Of a stretch of DNA of 64,000 nucleotides, positions 62,359-64,000 are shown piece after piece. Location of the stretch: assembly GCA_033819885.1 (NCBI GenBank), contig JAQYUZ010000001.1, positions 558,001 through 622,000 of the forward strand, read 5' to 3'. This DNA is from Microbotryomycetes sp. JL201 (Eukaryota; Basidiomycota; Microbotryomycetes). A program made the position numbers and the translations under genes. The notes beneath the pieces are model-generated. The model searched no databases, was not told where the DNA came from, and worked only from the letters and a program-made list of their open reading frames with translations. The number at the start of each line of letters is the position of its first letter. Position 1 is the stretch's first letter.

Positions 62359-63591
62359 TCAGGCCCGCTTTGCCCAGCTGACTCTCATAGGCACTTGCGG
62401 CGCCAACAAGAATTGATCAAGCGCTTCCTTTGCTGTTTTCGCTTGCGCGACAGAATCGTAGTGCACGAACGCTGTGCCAGAGTTTGGTGGCGAATTTGGT
62501 GCGAGCGGTAGCAGTCTGAGCGATGCTAGGCCGGGATATCTACCAATTCACGGTATCAGACTGTATCAAAAATCCCTTTCAGACTGTGACTTACTGTTGG
62601 AAGAGGGGCTGGAGCATATCGCTTGTGACTTCAGCTGGCAGACCTTCAACAAACAAGATTTGGTTTGGCGTTTCGCCGATAGCTGGTTTCGGTGCAGATA
62701 CAGCTGCCGCTGCCGTATCGTCGTCCGAGTCTTCCTCCATCTCCACTGAACGGATGGATCGGGAGACTGTGTCAGCGACCGCTCTGATTCACTAGTGCTC
62801 GAATCCGCTGAACGTCAACCCACTTTCGTCGTCGTCAGCAGCGATCTTGCCCTTTTTCTTGTTAGGCCCAGCGCCTTCTTGATCGCTTTCGTCCTCGTCT
62901 TCCTCTTCCTCGTCGTCCTCCTCTTCCCGTGCTCTCTTTGCCTTTTTGGCCTGCTCGATCAGTTTCTGCTGCGCTCCCGATACTGTCATTTTTGATCTGC
63001 TGCCGTCAAGCTTCTTTCCGTCGACAGTGCGCAAGCCGAGTTTGATTTGGTACACGGCTTCTTGGCCTTCTGTGGCCGCAACGGTCGCGTACGACGTCGA
63101 TTTGGCGTATGTGATGCGCTGCAGAGACGAGCATACTTGTCAGTACGTGCCATGTCCAAGTTTGCACCAGCTGAATACAGCAGTGTCGTGAACGAGTGCG
63201 CGTCGTAGCCAGTACAGAGGGGGGCGCTGGCCATCTAATATGCGCGCAGACTCGCGGGCGCCTACCAATTGTCTGCCGTAGAACCCTTCACCGTCCAGGC
63301 CTCTGAGCGCCGCCGTTGAGCTTGCCAAATCCCTAAAGACGACAAATGCCTGGCCGCGCGTGCTCGTGCCGCGCTTGTGCACAACGTCGAGCACCTTGCC
63401 GTACGCCGAGAACAGCGCATACAGAGTCCGTCTGGTCTCTGCACCCCGGTGCGCAGCGTCAGCATGTGCGCGAGGCGAGTGAGCGCAGCGCAGTGTGCCG
63501 ATGTCAGCGTGCGGGCGCGCGACTGACCATCCTTCTTGACCTTCGAGTCCAAGTTTGAGACGTGCAATGTCACGTTCGGTTGGCCCGACAT
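62359..63591 (-). CDS. U1A/U2B''-type spliceosomal RRM protein
   Basis: Five exons. RRM1: NVTLHVSNLDSKVKKDE, RRTLYALFSAYGKVLDVVHK, RGQAFVVFRDLASSTAALRG, RITYAKSTSYATVAA. A linker with RSKMTVSGAQQKLIEQAKKA and a long Glu/Asp run follows, then RRM2: PNQILFVEGLPAEVTSDMLQ, PLFQQYPGLASLRLLPL, AFVHYDSVAQAKTAKEALD, VSWAKRA at the C terminus. Two RRMs with this spacing and FARITYAKS-like and NQILFVEGLP motifs define the U1A/U2B''/Msl1/Mud1 group, binding U1 or U2 snRNA stem-loops. The intron joining the acidic linker to ISRSIRSVEMEED uses a GTGGGT donor; without it the frame stops at 62795. Which snRNA it binds cannot be decided. Confidence 0.9.
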
Positions 63592-63671
63592 GGCCGCTGG
63601 ATGTTGTGAATGGCCCAAGTGAAGGGATGTAATCGCACGCTTCGCTCGTCTCGCGTTTCTGATTCGAGCCG
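63592..63671. promoter_or_regulatory. Bidirectional promoter region at window end
   Basis: Only 80 bp lie between the divergent start codons of the RRM gene and the partial gene at the edge. Confidence 0.4.
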
Positions 63672-64000
63672 ATGGCGGCCCCGAGACCGTCCATCGCCCG
63701 CCGCGTAGTGACGCTGTCGTCATCATCATGGGCCTCGACAGGGGCTACTCGTGCGTCCTGTCTTCAAGGCGCTCGTGCTTTCACTGTTGCTTCGGCGCGC
63801 TCGTTCCTGTTCAGGCGGCCTCAGCATCACCATGACCCGCGCCAGCTCGTCAAGGAACTCGTAGATGCCAGGCAAAACGATAGGCTCGACATTGTCGCCC
63901 GCGTGTATCCGCAGCTGGCGTCGACCATCGGCAACAATGCTGCTCGGTCGACAATACCCTCCTCGTCGTCGCCCGTCATCACGCACGACACGCTGCAGCA
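63672..64000 (+). CDS. Partial gene, probable mitochondrial protein (3' end outside window)
   Basis: From the ATG at 63672 the frame is open to the last base, 109 codons without a stop. The first 55 residues are rich in Arg, Ser and Ala and lack acidic residues until DPRQLVKELVD (MAAPRPSIARRVVTLSSSS, then ARAFTVASARSFLFRRP), which looks like a mitochondrial presequence with a possible cleavage after RRP. The next part has DPRQLVKELVDARQNDRLDI and VARVYPQLASTIG, amphipathic helices that would suit a helical-repeat (for example PPR-like) protein. That family guess is weak because only about 50 mature residues are visible. The close divergent arrangement with the RRM gene supports the start. Confidence 0.6.
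   Translation, partial: MAAPRPSIARRVVTLSSSSWASTGATRASCLQGARAFTVASARSFLFRRPQHHHDPRQLVKELVDARQNDRLDIVARVYPQLASTIGNNAARSTIPSSSSPVITHDTLQ

Overview
The window is nuclear DNA of an intron-rich, compact filamentous or dimorphic fungus, most likely a basidiomycete. This rests on the gene set (fused ADE5,7, RTA1, Mug56/Spo71-type PH protein, cytosolic GH85 ENGase, PEX11, mitochondrial uS12 and ACP), on short introns (mostly 45-90 nt) with CTRAY-like branch sites, and on intergenic gaps often below 150 bp. A Pucciniomycotina or Ustilaginomycotina yeast-like genome would fit, but that placement is inference. No transposon, CRISPR array, rRNA or tRNA was recognised. One run of 100 Ns (39729-39828) marks an assembly gap inside the polyubiquitin gene.

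Layout. 1-8 kb: GNL1-type GTPase (5' end outside the window), a secreted SLT-domain lytic transglycosylase, a small three-exon membrane protein, and the RNA polymerase II CTD phosphatase FCP1. 8-20 kb, all on the minus strand: mitochondrial acyl carrier protein, ADE5,7, the 25-residue ribosomal protein eL41 split over four exons, a tail-anchored orphan, and glycogen phosphorylase with 17 exons. 20-30 kb, minus strand: carnitine acetyltransferase, NOG2, aspartyl-tRNA synthetase, and a heterotrimeric G-beta. 31-40 kb: PH-domain Mug56/Spo71-like protein, mitochondrial uS12, a GT49 (LARGE-like) glycosyltransferase, an RCC1-repeat protein, and polyubiquitin. 40-52 kb: ICP55, TAD2, an orphan seven-span membrane protein, GH85 ENGase, chorismate synthase. 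51-64 kb: RTA1, ADCK2/CQD1-like kinase, CREG-like secreted protein, PEX11, a 1,314-residue orphan with a hydrophobic C terminus, a U1A/U2B''-type RRM protein, and the start of a further gene running off the window.

The genes are mostly housekeeping and form no obvious cluster. Functional links are loose: peroxisome and acetyl-carnitine shuttling (CAT2, PEX11), ribosome assembly and translation (NOG2, eL41, uS12m, AspRS, TAD2), mitochondrial maintenance (ACP, ICP55, ADCK2-like), and Golgi or cytosolic glycan handling (GT49, ENGase).

The most distinctive signal is gene architecture. Reconstructing about 125 introns gives at least eight with GC-AG ends, several micro-exons (8, 9, 12, 13, 18 and 21 nt), a start codon split by an intron (eL41), and a first coding exon that consists of the ATG alone (PEX11). 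Intron positions were derived by eye from frame continuity, splice signals and family conservation, so single junctions may be off by a few bases.
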